Position numbers and translations under genes: made by a program. The notes beneath the pieces were generated by a model. It had not been told where the DNA came from. It saw nothing but the letters and a program-made list of their open reading frames with translations, and ran no database searches. Positions 1 to 7,969 of a stretch of DNA of 9,499 bases are shown one piece after another. The stretch lies in assembly GCA_016297675.1 (NCBI GenBank), contig JAEDGE010000073.1, forward strand, positions 1-9,499, in the 5' to 3' direction. The DNA is from Oscillospiraceae bacterium. GTDB lineage: Bacteria > Bacillota > Clostridia > Oscillospirales > Ruminococcaceae. Numbering within the stretch: position 1 is the stretch's first letter; every line of letters begins with the position of its first letter.

Positions 1-29
1 AAGAAAAAAGAGGGGGCAATATCAAAAAC

Positions 30-34
30 GGAGG
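30..34 (+). promoter_or_regulatory. Ribosome binding site of the lipoprotein esterase gene
   Basis: A GGAGG element lies 8 nt before the ATG at 43, which is ideal spacing and fixes the start. The promoter must lie left of the window; the 29 bases before this site are purine-rich and show no promoter. Confidence 0.8.
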
Positions 35-42
35 TTTTTATC

Positions 43-1563
43 ATGAAAAAATTTTTTACAGCGTGGCTGGCAGCTTGCTGCATGATGAGCTTTTCTGCTT
101 GTCAAAGTGCTGATACGAGGCAAGCATCGGAAGGAACTTCTGTGACAGAAGAACAGGCACAAGTAGAAGCAATCGCAGGGCAACTCCAAAATAAGATGTC
201 GGAACAGGAGCGAAATAGTGTTTCTGTGGGGAAACTAACACTGCTTGACGATGAAAACAATGCAGAAGTATCTAATAGCGATAATCATATTGTTGAGGTG
301 GAGCTTTGGAACAATCAGGATTATCTGAAATGGACTGAAGAAAATAAGGATATGTTTAGCGAGGAGGAATATCAGGAGAAAATTGATTTTTACAGTTCAA
401 ATGCGTTCACTTCTATTGCCGGAGTTGTTATCGATGGCAGATACTACACCGGATTTATGCCAACCTATGACTATGACGGCGGTGAGATTACATATTATGT
501 AGATGATAGTATCTCTGTGGACGGAGAATTAACAGCAACTGAACCGGAGGAGTTTCACTTCAGCACCTTTGAAGAATTCAGTATCTGGTATAGGGACTAT
601 GTCGATAAGGAGGCTGAGGACGGCTATACAACACAGGCTGAGGCTGATCAGCTCTATGAAGATATGCTGATTATTTTCAACAGTGTTATAAATGATACCT
701 ATGAAATTTTGGACGAGCCTGCTAAAAATCATACTGGCGAGTCTGATTTCAAAAGCAACTGGGAATTTGATTCTGATGAGGTGACAGAAATCCAGGATTC
801 TGTCAGTGAGATTTCCATTTATGATGAGGAATTGGACACGACCTTTCTTGTCCATGTGACATTGCCCCCTGATTTCGATGCGTCCCAAACCTATCCCATG
901 TTTGTCATGACCGACGGTGTGTGGCGGTTCGGTGACCATCCTGCCCTCTGGAATATGATGAAAAACGAGGAAGCAGAAGATGTCATTCTTGTGAGCATTG
1001 GGTACGATTTTGAATTAGACGGAACGGATAATGCTGTAAGGGCGATTTATTTTTGTGAGAAAAAAGACTTGTTTTTGAATTTTATTACAGACAACCTGAT
1101 GCCATATTTGAGTGAATGCTATTCAATTGATGTTTCTCAATCTGGATTGTACGGGCATTCTCTTGGCGGTGTGTTTACACATTATGCGGTATGCCATTCA
1201 GACTTGTTTGAAAATCAGCCGTTTCAGTATTATATCATTGGCAGTTCTGCTTTCTGGTCGCCGTATTTCCTGCCAAATGAGGATAACCCACCTGCGTATC
1301 AATCCGAATATGGTTACTTTGACCGAAATGCTACATTCAACAAAACGCTTTATGTGTGCGGTGGAGAAGAGGAAGATGCCGATTATGCAGAATATTATGG
1401 TGAGAATGACTCTACACTGGAGGGCATTTCTCATTTCATGCAACGCTTAGAAGAACACAGCGTGACAACAGCGGAATGTAGGATTTATGACGGAGCAAAC
1501 CACTATGAATATATTCCGGATATGTTTCGGGAATTCTTTCTGAAATTTTATGGGAAATCGTAA
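43..1563 (+). CDS. Putative lipoprotein with C-terminal alpha/beta-hydrolase (esterase) domain
   Basis: This 506-residue protein probably sits on the outer face of the membrane and hydrolyses an ester; the substrate is unknown. The N-terminus (MKKFF, hydrophobic stretch, then FSAC with Cys at about 20) resembles a lipoprotein signal peptide, although Phe at -3 is a weak lipobox. Residues 30-240 are acidic, rich in Asp, Glu, Tyr and Ser, and match no family I recognise. Residues 260-506 look like the putative esterase/COG2819 family (enterochelin-esterase-like). There is an LPPDFD segment near 280, a nucleophile elbow GHSLGG with Ser373, and a late His487 in a GANHYEY segment. The catalytic acid is not certain; it may lie in the acidic CGGEEEDADY stretch near 445. 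Bare family members are about 250-300 residues, so the N-terminal half is an added domain. The gene stands alone, converging on the DUF2500-like gene. Fold: confident. Substrate: unknown. Confidence 0.85.
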   Translation: MKKFFTAWLAACCMMSFSACQSADTRQASEGTSVTEEQAQVEAIAGQLQNKMSEQERNSVSVGKLTLLDDENNAEVSNSDNHIVEVELWNNQDYLKWTEENKDMFSEEEYQEKIDFYSSNAFTSIAGVVIDGRYYTGFMPTYDYDGGEITYYVDDSISVDGELTATEPEEFHFSTFEEFSIWYRDYVDKEAEDGYTTQAEADQLYEDMLIIFNSVINDTYEILDEPAKNHTGESDFKSNWEFDSDEVTEIQDSVSEISIYDEELDTTFLVHVTLPPDFDASQTYPMFVMTDGVWRFGDHPALWNMMKNEEAEDVILVSIGYDFELDGTDNAVRAIYFCEKKDLFLNFITDNLMPYLSECYSIDVSQSGLYGHSLGGVFTHYAVCHSDLFENQPFQYYIIGSSAFWSPYFLPNEDNPPAYQSEYGYFDRNATFNKTLYVCGGEEEDADYAEYYGENDSTLEGISHFMQRLEEHSVTTAECRIYDGANHYEYIPDMFREFFLKFYGKS

Positions 1564-1594
1564 AAATTTAAAAAGCATTTTATGAGCATAAACG

Positions 1595-1636
1595 AAAAAA
1601 GCGTCCGCTCCTGTCATTGGGAGTGGACGCTTTTTT
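1595..1636. terminator. Bidirectional intrinsic terminator between convergent genes
   Basis: The arms are 1595-1611 and 1620-1636 (GCGTCCGCTCC against GGAGTGGACGC, one G-U wobble on the plus strand), with an 8-nt loop. The stem is bounded by A6 on the left and T6 on the right, so it gives a U-tract in both directions. It lies 31 nt after the esterase stop and 13 nt after the stop of the convergent minus-strand gene, so it can end both transcripts. Confidence 0.93.
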
Positions 1637-1649
1637 CGATGCATTCTGG

Positions 1650-2180
1650 TTACTTGTTGATGACTTCCGCATTATAATGCGTTTTTGCCTCTGTGATTTC
1701 TCCGCCGAGATATTTGAACTTGACAAACTGTTCGCCCCGGAATGTCAGAGAACCCTGCTGATTGAAGGGGACTTCCTTATAGACCACCTTAGTGGTGACG
1801 ATATGTAAAATTTCCCCTTTTCTGGTCTTAAAAATCAATTCGTAGTATTCGTTGTACAATTTTGAAGTGCCGTTCGGGTCAATGGTACGACGCCGTTCGT
1901 CTACCTTTTGTACCAGCATCACCATTTCGGTGCGGGTCGGACCCTTTGTCTTTGCCGGTTTCCGCATATTCTTTTCACCGGTGATGTAGTATTCCCGATT
2001 GAATTCCATTGGGTACTTTGCTGTGCCAACGGTATCATCCGCAAAAAACGTACTCAGCTTTTTCCGGAAACGGCTCTTTTTGGAGCCAAGCAGCATGACC
2101 AGTACCAGTACCACTGCTGCTGCAATGACCACAATCAAAATATTATTCAATGCCTCTTCGTAGTGGATATTTTCAATCAT
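1650..2180 (-). CDS. DUF2500-like small membrane protein
   Basis: This is a 176-residue protein of unknown function. The start is set at ATG 2180 (MIENIHYEEALNN) because AAAGGAG sits 7 nt upstream; a longer reading frame would extend into galE without a better ribosome site. Residues about 13-32 form one membrane segment, followed by a basic cluster (KKSRFRKK). By the positive-inside rule this places the C-terminal domain in the cytoplasm. The C-terminal 100 residues (EYYELIFKTRKGE, then a GSLTFRGEQFVKFKY block) resemble the DUF2500 family, whose members share a late G-L-F-G-F pattern; this assignment is from memory of the family. Its ATG overlaps the galE TGA (ATGA), so the two genes are likely translationally coupled and share the galE promoter. 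Why an epimerase should be co-made with this protein is unclear. Confidence 0.85.
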   Translation of the reverse strand: MIENIHYEEALNNILIVVIAAAVVLVLVMLLGSKKSRFRKKLSTFFADDTVGTAKYPMEFNREYYITGEKNMRKPAKTKGPTRTEMVMLVQKVDERRRTIDPNGTSKLYNEYYELIFKTRKGEILHIVTTKVVYKEVPFNQQGSLTFRGEQFVKFKYLGGEITEAKTHYNAEVINK

Positions 2181-3199
2181 ATGATTGCTCCTTTCTCTTT
2201 TTGTTTCTGTATAAACCGCCAACTGTCTGCACACATTTGCTGTAAACTGCGTTTGGCAGTCCAGCCCAGTACGGCTTTTGCCTTTGTGACATTTGCATAA
2301 GACACTGCAACGTCACCGGCACGTCTGGGGCAAATCTGGATGGGGATTTCTTTGCCACTGACGGCTGCATAGGTGTTTACCAGCTCTAACACGCTGCTGC
2401 CGTTTCCAGTACCGAGATTAAAGACAGAGAAACCGCTGTGCTGCAATCCGTATTGTAAGGCGGAAACATGTCCTTCTGCCAAGTCCATAACATGGACATA
2501 ATCCCGAATCCCTGTGCCGTCCGGCGTATCGTAATCGTTGCCGTATACCCGAAAGAACGGCAGCTGACCGCTTGCTACCAGTGCCAGATAGGGCACAATG
2601 TTGCTCGGAATGCCGTGCGGTGATTCGCCGAGCAGGCCGCTTTCATGTGCACCGATGGGATTGAAGTAACGCAGTGCTGTGACATGCCAGCTGGCATCTG
2701 CCTGACAGAGTGACTGTAAGAGCTGTTCGCTGATGATTTTTGTTTCCCCATAGGGGTTACTGGCAGAGAGTGGCATCAGCGTCTCTGCATAGGGGGCGGT
2801 GTGCTGTGTCCCATATACCGTTGCAGAGGAGGAAAAAATCAGCGTCCGGCAGGCTGTCTCCTGCATGACCTGTAGCAGCTGCATCATACCGCCAACATTG
2901 TTTTGATAATACCGCAGCGGCTGCTGTACCGATTCTCCAACGGCTTTCAGACCGGCAAAATGCAGCACGGCTGAGATATGGTGCGTCTGGAAGAGCGTTC
3001 GCAGACCGTCAGCATCCCGTATATCCATCTGATAAAACGGAATCGAGGTGCCTGTAATTTCCTGTACGTGCAGGATACTTTCCTGTTTGGCATTGCAGAG
3101 GTTATCCAGAATCACCACTGAATAGCCAGCCTGTAAGAGTGCAATACAGGTATGTGTTCCAATGAACCCTGCACCGCCTGTTACAAGAATTTCACCCAT
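2177..3199 (-). CDS. galE: UDP-glucose 4-epimerase
   Basis: GalE interconverts UDP-glucose and UDP-galactose in the cytoplasm using tightly bound NAD. It serves the Leloir pathway and supplies UDP-galactose for surface polysaccharides. The 340 residues match the family's usual length (about 330-340). Visible motifs are the Rossmann loop TGGAGFIG at 7-14, Asp32 in VVILDN for the NAD ribose, SSSATVYG at 123-130 (Ser125 position), and the catalytic pair Tyr150 and Lys154 in NPYGETK. The active site therefore looks intact. The ribosome site is modest: AAAGGA at 3212-3217 lies 12 nt from ATG 3199, and AGGGAA lies almost against the ATG. No galK or galT is nearby, so the role may be in surface-sugar supply rather than galactose catabolism; that is inference. 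Transcription probably starts from the promoter at 3266-3294. Confidence 0.96.
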   Translation of the reverse strand: MGEILVTGGAGFIGTHTCIALLQAGYSVVILDNLCNAKQESILHVQEITGTSIPFYQMDIRDADGLRTLFQTHHISAVLHFAGLKAVGESVQQPLRYYQNNVGGMMQLLQVMQETACRTLIFSSSATVYGTQHTAPYAETLMPLSASNPYGETKIISEQLLQSLCQADASWHVTALRYFNPIGAHESGLLGESPHGIPSNIVPYLALVASGQLPFFRVYGNDYDTPDGTGIRDYVHVMDLAEGHVSALQYGLQHSGFSVFNLGTGNGSSVLELVNTYAAVSGKEIPIQICPRRAGDVAVSYANVTKAKAVLGWTAKRSLQQMCADSWRFIQKQKEKGAII

Positions 3200-3265
3200 T
3201 TCCCTGTTATGTCCTTTCTCTTGTTCTTTGACACAGGGGATACCATGTCAGCAATTCACTATTAT

Positions 3266-3294
3266 AGTATAGCGGATTTTTTCTATTTTTTCAA
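3266..3294 (-). promoter_or_regulatory. Sigma-A-type promoter for galE and the DUF2500-like gene
   Basis: Reading the minus strand, the -35 is TTGAAA (3289-3294), the spacer is 17 nt, and the -10 is TATACT (3266-3271). An overlapping TATAAT (3261-3266) would need a 22-nt spacer and is less likely. The leader to galE ATG would be about 60 nt. Confidence 0.75.
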
Positions 3295-3402
3295 GTCCTA
3301 TTTGAAAAGAACGCATATTTTTTTCAGAAGCAATGCGGTTTTGGACAACGATTGGTGCTGTTTGGAGAAATAACAGCCGGTTTGTAGAATTGTTTCAGAA
3401 AT

Positions 3403-3431
3403 TTGACATTCCAAGGATTCTGTGTTATACT
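3403..3431 (+). promoter_or_regulatory. Consensus sigma-A promoter for the DUF2339-like gene
   Basis: A perfect -35 TTGACA (3403-3408) is followed by a 17-nt spacer and -10 TATACT (3426-3431). Transcription would start near 3438, giving a short leader of about 23 nt. The near-consensus match suggests steady expression. About 110 nt separate it from the divergent galE promoter, and no obvious operator palindrome lies between them. Confidence 0.85.
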
Positions 3432-3446
3432 TTTTCAAAACGAGAT

Positions 3447-3452
3447 AGGAGG
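3447..3452 (+). promoter_or_regulatory. Ribosome binding site that selects a GTG start
   Basis: AGGAGG sits 8 nt before GTG 3461. An ATG at 3454 is in a different frame and too close to this element (1 nt), so GTG is the start of the 675-residue protein. Confidence 0.8.
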
Positions 3453-3460
3453 GATGACCA

Positions 3461-5488
3461 GTGTCTTCGGAAGAAGAAAAAATCCATCAATTGGAGAAAC
3501 GCATTGTACAGTTAGAGCAGGCATTGCAGGAAAAAGAAGCAGCAAACACAACGCAGAACCAAACGCCGCCTGTATCATCGGCTTCTCCGCAGGTTACAGC
3601 TATGCCAAACAGACCGCCGCAGCCATCTATCCCACCGCAGGTTTCGCCGTTTCAAACTGTACCACCGCCGTATGTGTCGCCAGCTCCTCCACAGTCGGCA
3701 AAGTCAATGGACATGGAACAGAAATTCGGACGCACCGTCATGGGCATTCTGGCATCTGTGTTCGTATTTGCAGCGATTCTCATCGGCTATGCATTTTTGC
3801 CGGGATGGATGCAGGCAGTTGGTCTGTATATTATCGGGATTGCCGTTTCCGCCATCGGATTGTACGGCATTGCCAAAAAGTCCTATCGCTATTTCTTTTT
3901 AAGTGTTGCCGGATGCGGAGCTGGGATTTTGTACCTCTCTATTTTTTTGAGTTACTGGTATTTTTCCGTGATTGGGAAATGGGCGATGTACGGGATGCTG
4001 CTGCTCTGGGCAGTGTTGGTACTCTGGATTTCCAGAAAGGGCGTGCCGTTGTTCCGGCTGATTGGTCAGTGTGGAATTTTCCTTTCACTGTTGTTTGCGT
4101 TTCGGGACATCAGTTTGCTGCAAACCAGTTTGATTTTTCTCTTTTTTGTATTTGTGTCTTGTCTGTATCAATTTGCAGACCGAAGAACGGGGATTGTTCC
4201 AAATCTCTCCACGCTGCTTTGCAATGCCTTTGCCTTGCCAGTCCTAACGCTTCTGCTCCATCTCACTCTCCGAAGAGAACAGGAAACTGGAATGATCTGG
4301 TTGTTTGCACTGGAAGGGGCGGCATTACTGCTGTTCACGCTGGCACAGCTGCTCTGGTATCGTTTCCGAATGCGAGAGGCAGAGCAAAGCGGAATCGGAT
4401 TCTTTTTTGTAGAGTTGTATTTGCTGTTTTTGCTGTTGATACAGGGGAAGACGCTCTTTTTCTTCTGGGAGAACGGGCAGAATCTGATTGCAGCCGTAGC
4501 CGTACTGGGTTCTTTCCTGCTATATGACAGGGAACAGGAACAACCTGTTTTGCGAAATCTGATTGCCTGTTTTGCTGGCAGTATTGCTTTTTTGCTGCTG
4601 CAAGCAGCACCGGCAGCGATGGCAATTCCGGGTTGGCTGATTTTGGTTGCTGTATGGATTGCCCTTGCAATTTATAAAAAACACAATGCCTTTGGGTATT
4701 TGGGTTATATTTTATGTTTCATTGGCATTGGTTCGATGCTATCGAAAGTAGAATTTTTGGATGATATTATTTTGCAGTACGGTATCTGGGTTGTCGTGGA
4801 CATTCTGGTGACGCTCTATTTTCGGTATGTGAAACCACATCGGGGGATGGAAATTGTCTCTGCCTGTGTGACGGGAATGCTGATGCTGATGGGATTGCTG
4901 GTGCTCATCCTGAAATCTATTGTGGACGATGTAGAATATTTATGGAACGCTTTCCGCAGTCTGTTCGGAATCCCCATACAACCGGACGGCATTCCGTGGG
5001 AGATGATACTCCTTTCCTGTTTTGTCGTTTTCGTTTTTGCTTTGAATGTACCATATTTATTAAAGCACTACCGCAGCAACAATGGAGTTGGCGTTTATTT
5101 AGGAATTCGTACCACTTTGCTGGGCGTTGTATTGACAGGTGTCTTTTCTAACAGTGCAGCAGTCAGCAGTGGTGTGATGACATTGATTTCCTTTGGAACG
5201 CTGCTGATTGGATTTTTCTTCCGGCAGAAGGGACTGCGGGTTTATAGTTTGATTTTAATGCTGGTGTTCCTGTGCAAGCTGTTGTTATTAGATCTTTCCT
5301 ATGATACACCGTTGTTGTGGGCAGGGGCGTTTCTGCTCTGTGGTCTGCTGTGCTTTGGCATCAGTTTTGCCTATAATCGAATTGGGCAGACATATGGGAA
5401 GGAGACACCGCCAATGCAACCAATCCCACCAGTACCACCGGAACAATCGACATTTTCACCGACAGATTCCAATCATACATCTATGTAG
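3461..5488 (+). CDS. DUF2339-like polytopic membrane protein with coiled-coil and proline-rich N-terminus
   Basis: This 675-residue integral membrane protein has no known function. Residues about 4-28 form a short charged heptad stretch (HQLEKRIVQLEQALQEKE) likely to be a coiled coil. Residues 35-78 are a Pro/Gln/Ser-rich linker. From about residue 92 to 645 there is an almost unbroken series of hydrophobic segments, probably 15 or more helices with only short loops. The tail (about 650-675) is again Pro-rich and polar. This order (coiled coil, linker, a conserved MEQKFGRTVMGILASV-type entry into the first helix, many helices) is that of the DUF2339 family of predicted membrane proteins, though the similarity is to overall architecture more than to a motif. 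The start is GTG 3461. The gene is monocistronic, with its own consensus promoter and terminator. No catalytic or transport motif is visible. Confidence 0.85.
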   Translation: MSSEEEKIHQLEKRIVQLEQALQEKEAANTTQNQTPPVSSASPQVTAMPNRPPQPSIPPQVSPFQTVPPPYVSPAPPQSAKSMDMEQKFGRTVMGILASVFVFAAILIGYAFLPGWMQAVGLYIIGIAVSAIGLYGIAKKSYRYFFLSVAGCGAGILYLSIFLSYWYFSVIGKWAMYGMLLLWAVLVLWISRKGVPLFRLIGQCGIFLSLLFAFRDISLLQTSLIFLFFVFVSCLYQFADRRTGIVPNLSTLLCNAFALPVLTLLLHLTLRREQETGMIWLFALEGAALLLFTLAQLLWYRFRMREAEQSGIGFFFVELYLLFLLLIQGKTLFFFWENGQNLIAAVAVLGSFLLYDREQEQPVLRNLIACFAGSIAFLLLQAAPAAMAIPGWLILVAVWIALAIYKKHNAFGYLGYILCFIGIGSMLSKVEFLDDIILQYGIWVVVDILVTLYFRYVKPHRGMEIVSACVTGMLMLMGLLVLILKSIVDDVEYLWNAFRSLFGIPIQPDGIPWEMILLSCFVVFVFALNVPYLLKHYRSNNGVGVYLGIRTTLLGVVLTGVFSNSAAVSSGVMTLISFGTLLIGFFFRQKGLRVYSLILMLVFLCKLLLLDLSYDTPLLWAGAFLLCGLLCFGISFAYNRIGQTYGKETPPMQPIPPVPPEQSTFSPTDSNHTSM

Positions 5489-5504
5489 ATATTTATGTTA
5501 TAGA

Positions 5505-5546
5505 AAACCGCTGTCATTCCCATGCAGGAACGGCAGCGGTTTTTTT
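5505..5546 (+). terminator. Intrinsic terminator after the DUF2339-like gene
   Basis: The arms are 5505-5520 (AAACCGCTGTCATTCC) and 5527-5542 (GGAACGGCAGCGGTTT), with a 6-nt loop, one wobble and one A-C mismatch. Seven T residues follow at 5540-5546. It lies 16 nt after the stop. On the minus strand only four T residues follow, so it may end the convergent anti-sigma-like transcript less efficiently. Confidence 0.9.
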
Positions 5547-5598
5547 GAAAAATCCCAAATTTCTTGTTTTTGTCTTCTATTCTATATTTTTTTCTTTT

Positions 5599-7431
5599 TT
5601 AGGAGATATAATCCGGTAGGGGGGACAGACCGTTCAGCAGGCTTTCTTCGTCTACTGCTGGAACAGGTTCTGCTTGTTCGTCAAAGGAAATGTTGCTGAA
5701 ATAGTTGATTTTCTCGAAACCAATACCAGATGTCTCTGTTTTCAAAGAGACTTGATTTTCTTTATCAATCAGATAGCGTGTTGTTGTGCCTTCATTGTTG
5801 CAAACTGCGACAATATAGCAATCTCGTTCCAGATAAGAGACAGAGCCAAGTAGAAAAATATTTGCATGATTCAGTACACTAATAGAAAATTCCTTTGGCA
5901 TATAGAAAATACCACTGCTAAAAATGCTGTTGCCATCCATAAAGAGATTCACAATCTTGTCCAATGTACTCCAGTCACTGGTATCTGCGTCACTGACCCG
6001 ATAGGCTTGAAGATCCGGATAAATAGTATACCATTTGTTTTCTGTCCAGATTTCCTGCAAAGACAACTTCTCTCGTGGCAGCACATACAAGGTGCCGTCC
6101 GTTGGTTCAGAGGGGATGCTGTATGCAATTGGATGATCCATCACACGCTGAATATTTTTTGTTGCATGTATCAAATCCATCTGGAAGGAAACCGTGCTGC
6201 TGTAGTCTTCTGTATCGTCTGCATATTTCTGGTGCATCACACCGGAAACAGCTTGAAAAGAGACTGTATTTTGTGTTTGAAGCTGATAGAGGAGGTCATT
6301 TTGTGCAATATCCAATGTTGTTTCGTTTGGTTCTGAAGCGTTGGGGTTGAAAGCCGGATAGGCTTCTGCCGTTTTGCCCTCAGATTCACAATTCTGGTGA
6401 ATGTCTGTCAGCATAGTAGAAAGTGCATCTGGTGTACTGATAAAATAGCAGATGGAATCCATCATATCCGCTTTCCAAATGCCGGCACTGACATCAAAAT
6501 ACAGTGTTCCGGCAAAGCCGAACTGTGCAGAATCCAGCGAAATGGCAGATTCCCAGGATAATGTATCGGCAATTTGTGTGTTCTGTTCTGCAGCTTCTAT
6601 GGTCAGTCCAGTGTAGAGATTCAGGCTGTTTGCATTGTTTTTCAGGAAAGTGAACAGCGGTTGCAGGGTCGAAACGGAAATATCTGCATAGGTTCTTTCT
6701 GTGCCTTCGTCTAAGAATGAAAAGCTGGCGGAAGAAATGGTGCTTTCCAGAATGGGCAGTTCTTGGAGGGTTGTAATATTTTCCAGAGCACGTGTAAAAC
6801 AGTAGTACGTTTCGCCCAGTTTGACTGCAACGGCATATTGTTCCGCATAGCCGTCAATGGGAACATCATAGACGGTGATGGGTTTTGTTTCTTCAGAAAT
6901 GGTTGTATTGCCGTTTAAGAAGGCACTGCCTGTCAGCGACCCTTCGCCCAGAATGCTGCCGAGCTGTGTGCTTTCATCGGTCAATGCAGAAGCTTTTCGC
7001 CAGATGATGTTGTTATAGAGCAGGGAATCATATTTTTCTGCATCGGACTGATTTGCCCAAATGGCAGACAGACTGGTGATGGTAGCGGAACTGGTTTCTT
7101 TTTGCGCTGTGGTTTGCTGCATGCTCCATGTATCTGGAGTGGATTCCGAAGAGGGCACAAATGGTTCTGTTTTTTGCAGACGGTAGCCGATGCCAGTACC
7201 GATGCCCAATAGCAGGACGGCAGCTGTTACACCGCTTGCGATGCTTCGCCAAGAAGGGCGTGGTGGTTTAGAAGAAGCTTTGGTAAAGCGGACAATTTGT
7301 GTTTGTCGGGCAGACCGCTGAGAGGGTGGAACGGCTTCCTCTTCTGCACGAATCTTTTGCTGTAACCGCTGCACCACTGCTTCCGGTGGCTGCATTTGTT
7401 CAAATATGCGTTTGCATTGCTTTTGGTTCAT
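5599..7431 (-). CDS. Membrane-anchored protein with large extracytoplasmic domain, probable anti-sigma factor
   Basis: This is a 610-residue protein. The start is ATG 7431 (MNQKQCKRIFEQM), preceded by GAGGAGG at 9-nt spacing; upstream in-frame extension has no ribosome site. Residues 1-60 are cytoplasmic, with an amphipathic beginning (RIFEQMQPPEAVVQRLQQKI) of the kind found in Clostridia anti-sigma partners, then a basic, Pro-rich stretch. The zinc-binding HxxxCxxC of ZAS anti-sigma factors is absent. Residues about 63-83 are the single membrane helix. The remaining 525 or so residues should lie outside and match no family I can name. They are rich in Ser, Thr, Asp and aromatic residues, with no repeats and no catalytic motif I can recognise. 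The gene overlaps the ECF sigma gene by 32 nt, so the two should be translationally coupled. Anti-sigma function is inferred from this context and topology, not from a motif. Confidence 0.88.
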   Translation of the reverse strand: MNQKQCKRIFEQMQPPEAVVQRLQQKIRAEEEAVPPSQRSARQTQIVRFTKASSKPPRPSWRSIASGVTAAVLLLGIGTGIGYRLQKTEPFVPSSESTPDTWSMQQTTAQKETSSATITSLSAIWANQSDAEKYDSLLYNNIIWRKASALTDESTQLGSILGEGSLTGSAFLNGNTTISEETKPITVYDVPIDGYAEQYAVAVKLGETYYCFTRALENITTLQELPILESTISSASFSFLDEGTERTYADISVSTLQPLFTFLKNNANSLNLYTGLTIEAAEQNTQIADTLSWESAISLDSAQFGFAGTLYFDVSAGIWKADMMDSICYFISTPDALSTMLTDIHQNCESEGKTAEAYPAFNPNASEPNETTLDIAQNDLLYQLQTQNTVSFQAVSGVMHQKYADDTEDYSSTVSFQMDLIHATKNIQRVMDHPIAYSIPSEPTDGTLYVLPREKLSLQEIWTENKWYTIYPDLQAYRVSDADTSDWSTLDKIVNLFMDGNSIFSSGIFYMPKEFSISVLNHANIFLLGSVSYLERDCYIVAVCNNEGTTTRYLIDKENQVSLKTETSGIGFEKINYFSNISFDEQAEPVPAVDEESLLNGLSPLPDYIS

Positions 7432-7948
7432 AAGCAGGTTCCTCCTCTTCTTGCAGTTTGGTTCGCAGCTGTTCTCTGCCCCGTAACAGCTGCATACGAA
7501 TGGTGCCGGCACGTTTCCCAAGCAACACTGCAATTTCTTCTGTTCGATATCCCGCAAAATAATGCAGATAAAGAACATTTCGGTACATTGGTTTCAGGCT
7601 GCAAAGTGCAGCAAACAAACGATTGTCCTCCGGTAGAGAGAACAGGACGGGCAGCGGCATGGTATCCGTCAGCGGCACGGTACGCTTCCGGTAAGAGCTG
7701 CCAGTGATTTTTTTGCAGTGATTGCAGGCGGTGCGAATGAGCCAGGCTTTTCGGTGTTCCTCTTCCTGAAACGTCTTGTTTGCCTGAAAATAGGCAAGAA
7801 ATGTCTCCTGAAAAACATCCTCTGCGTCGGCACGGTTTCCGCCAGTACCCGTGAGGGCGATCCCATAAATCAGCTGCTGATAGGTCTGTATGACTTGCTG
7901 GATGTCCATGGGTTCCGGCGGAGTTGGTGTTTGCGAGATATGCGACAT
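7400..7948 (-). CDS. ECF-type RNA polymerase sigma factor
   Basis: This 182-residue alternative sigma factor would direct RNA polymerase to a small regulon, probably in response to an envelope signal. Sigma-2 spans about residues 19-82 and holds the DAEDVFQETFLAYF helix (41-54) and an RKAWLIRTACNHCKK segment. Sigma-4 spans about 106-168, with LCSLKPMYRNVLYLHYFAGYR and the helix-turn-helix EEIAVLLGKRAGTIRMQLLRGR. Length and two-domain layout are typical of the ECF group. The start is ATG 7948 (MSHISQ) because AAAGGGGG lies 7 nt upstream; a GTG six codons earlier falls inside the ribosome site. The last 32 nt overlap the start of the downstream membrane protein, its likely anti-sigma partner. 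Such pairs commonly autoregulate, which fits the single upstream control region, but the ECF subgroup cannot be fixed by eye. Confidence 0.93.
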   Translation of the reverse strand: MSHISQTPTPPEPMDIQQVIQTYQQLIYGIALTGTGGNRADAEDVFQETFLAYFQANKTFQEEEHRKAWLIRTACNHCKKITGSSYRKRTVPLTDTMPLPVLFSLPEDNRLFAALCSLKPMYRNVLYLHYFAGYRTEEIAVLLGKRAGTIRMQLLRGREQLRTKLQEEEEPAYEPKAMQTHI

Positions 7949-7969
7949 ATTTTTTCCCCCTTTCACACA

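Noticed and set aside
3228..3269. Plus-strand TTGACA (3228) with TATAGT (3264) as a promoter
   Set aside because: The spacer is 30 nt, too long; the TATA-rich stretch is the -10 of the minus-strand galE promoter.
3403..4527. Long overlapping plus-strand frame (374 codons) inside the DUF2339-like gene
   Set aside because: It runs in another frame of a clearly membrane-type gene, begins within the promoter region and lacks its own ribosome site; its protein is Cys/Arg/Ser-rich with no domain.
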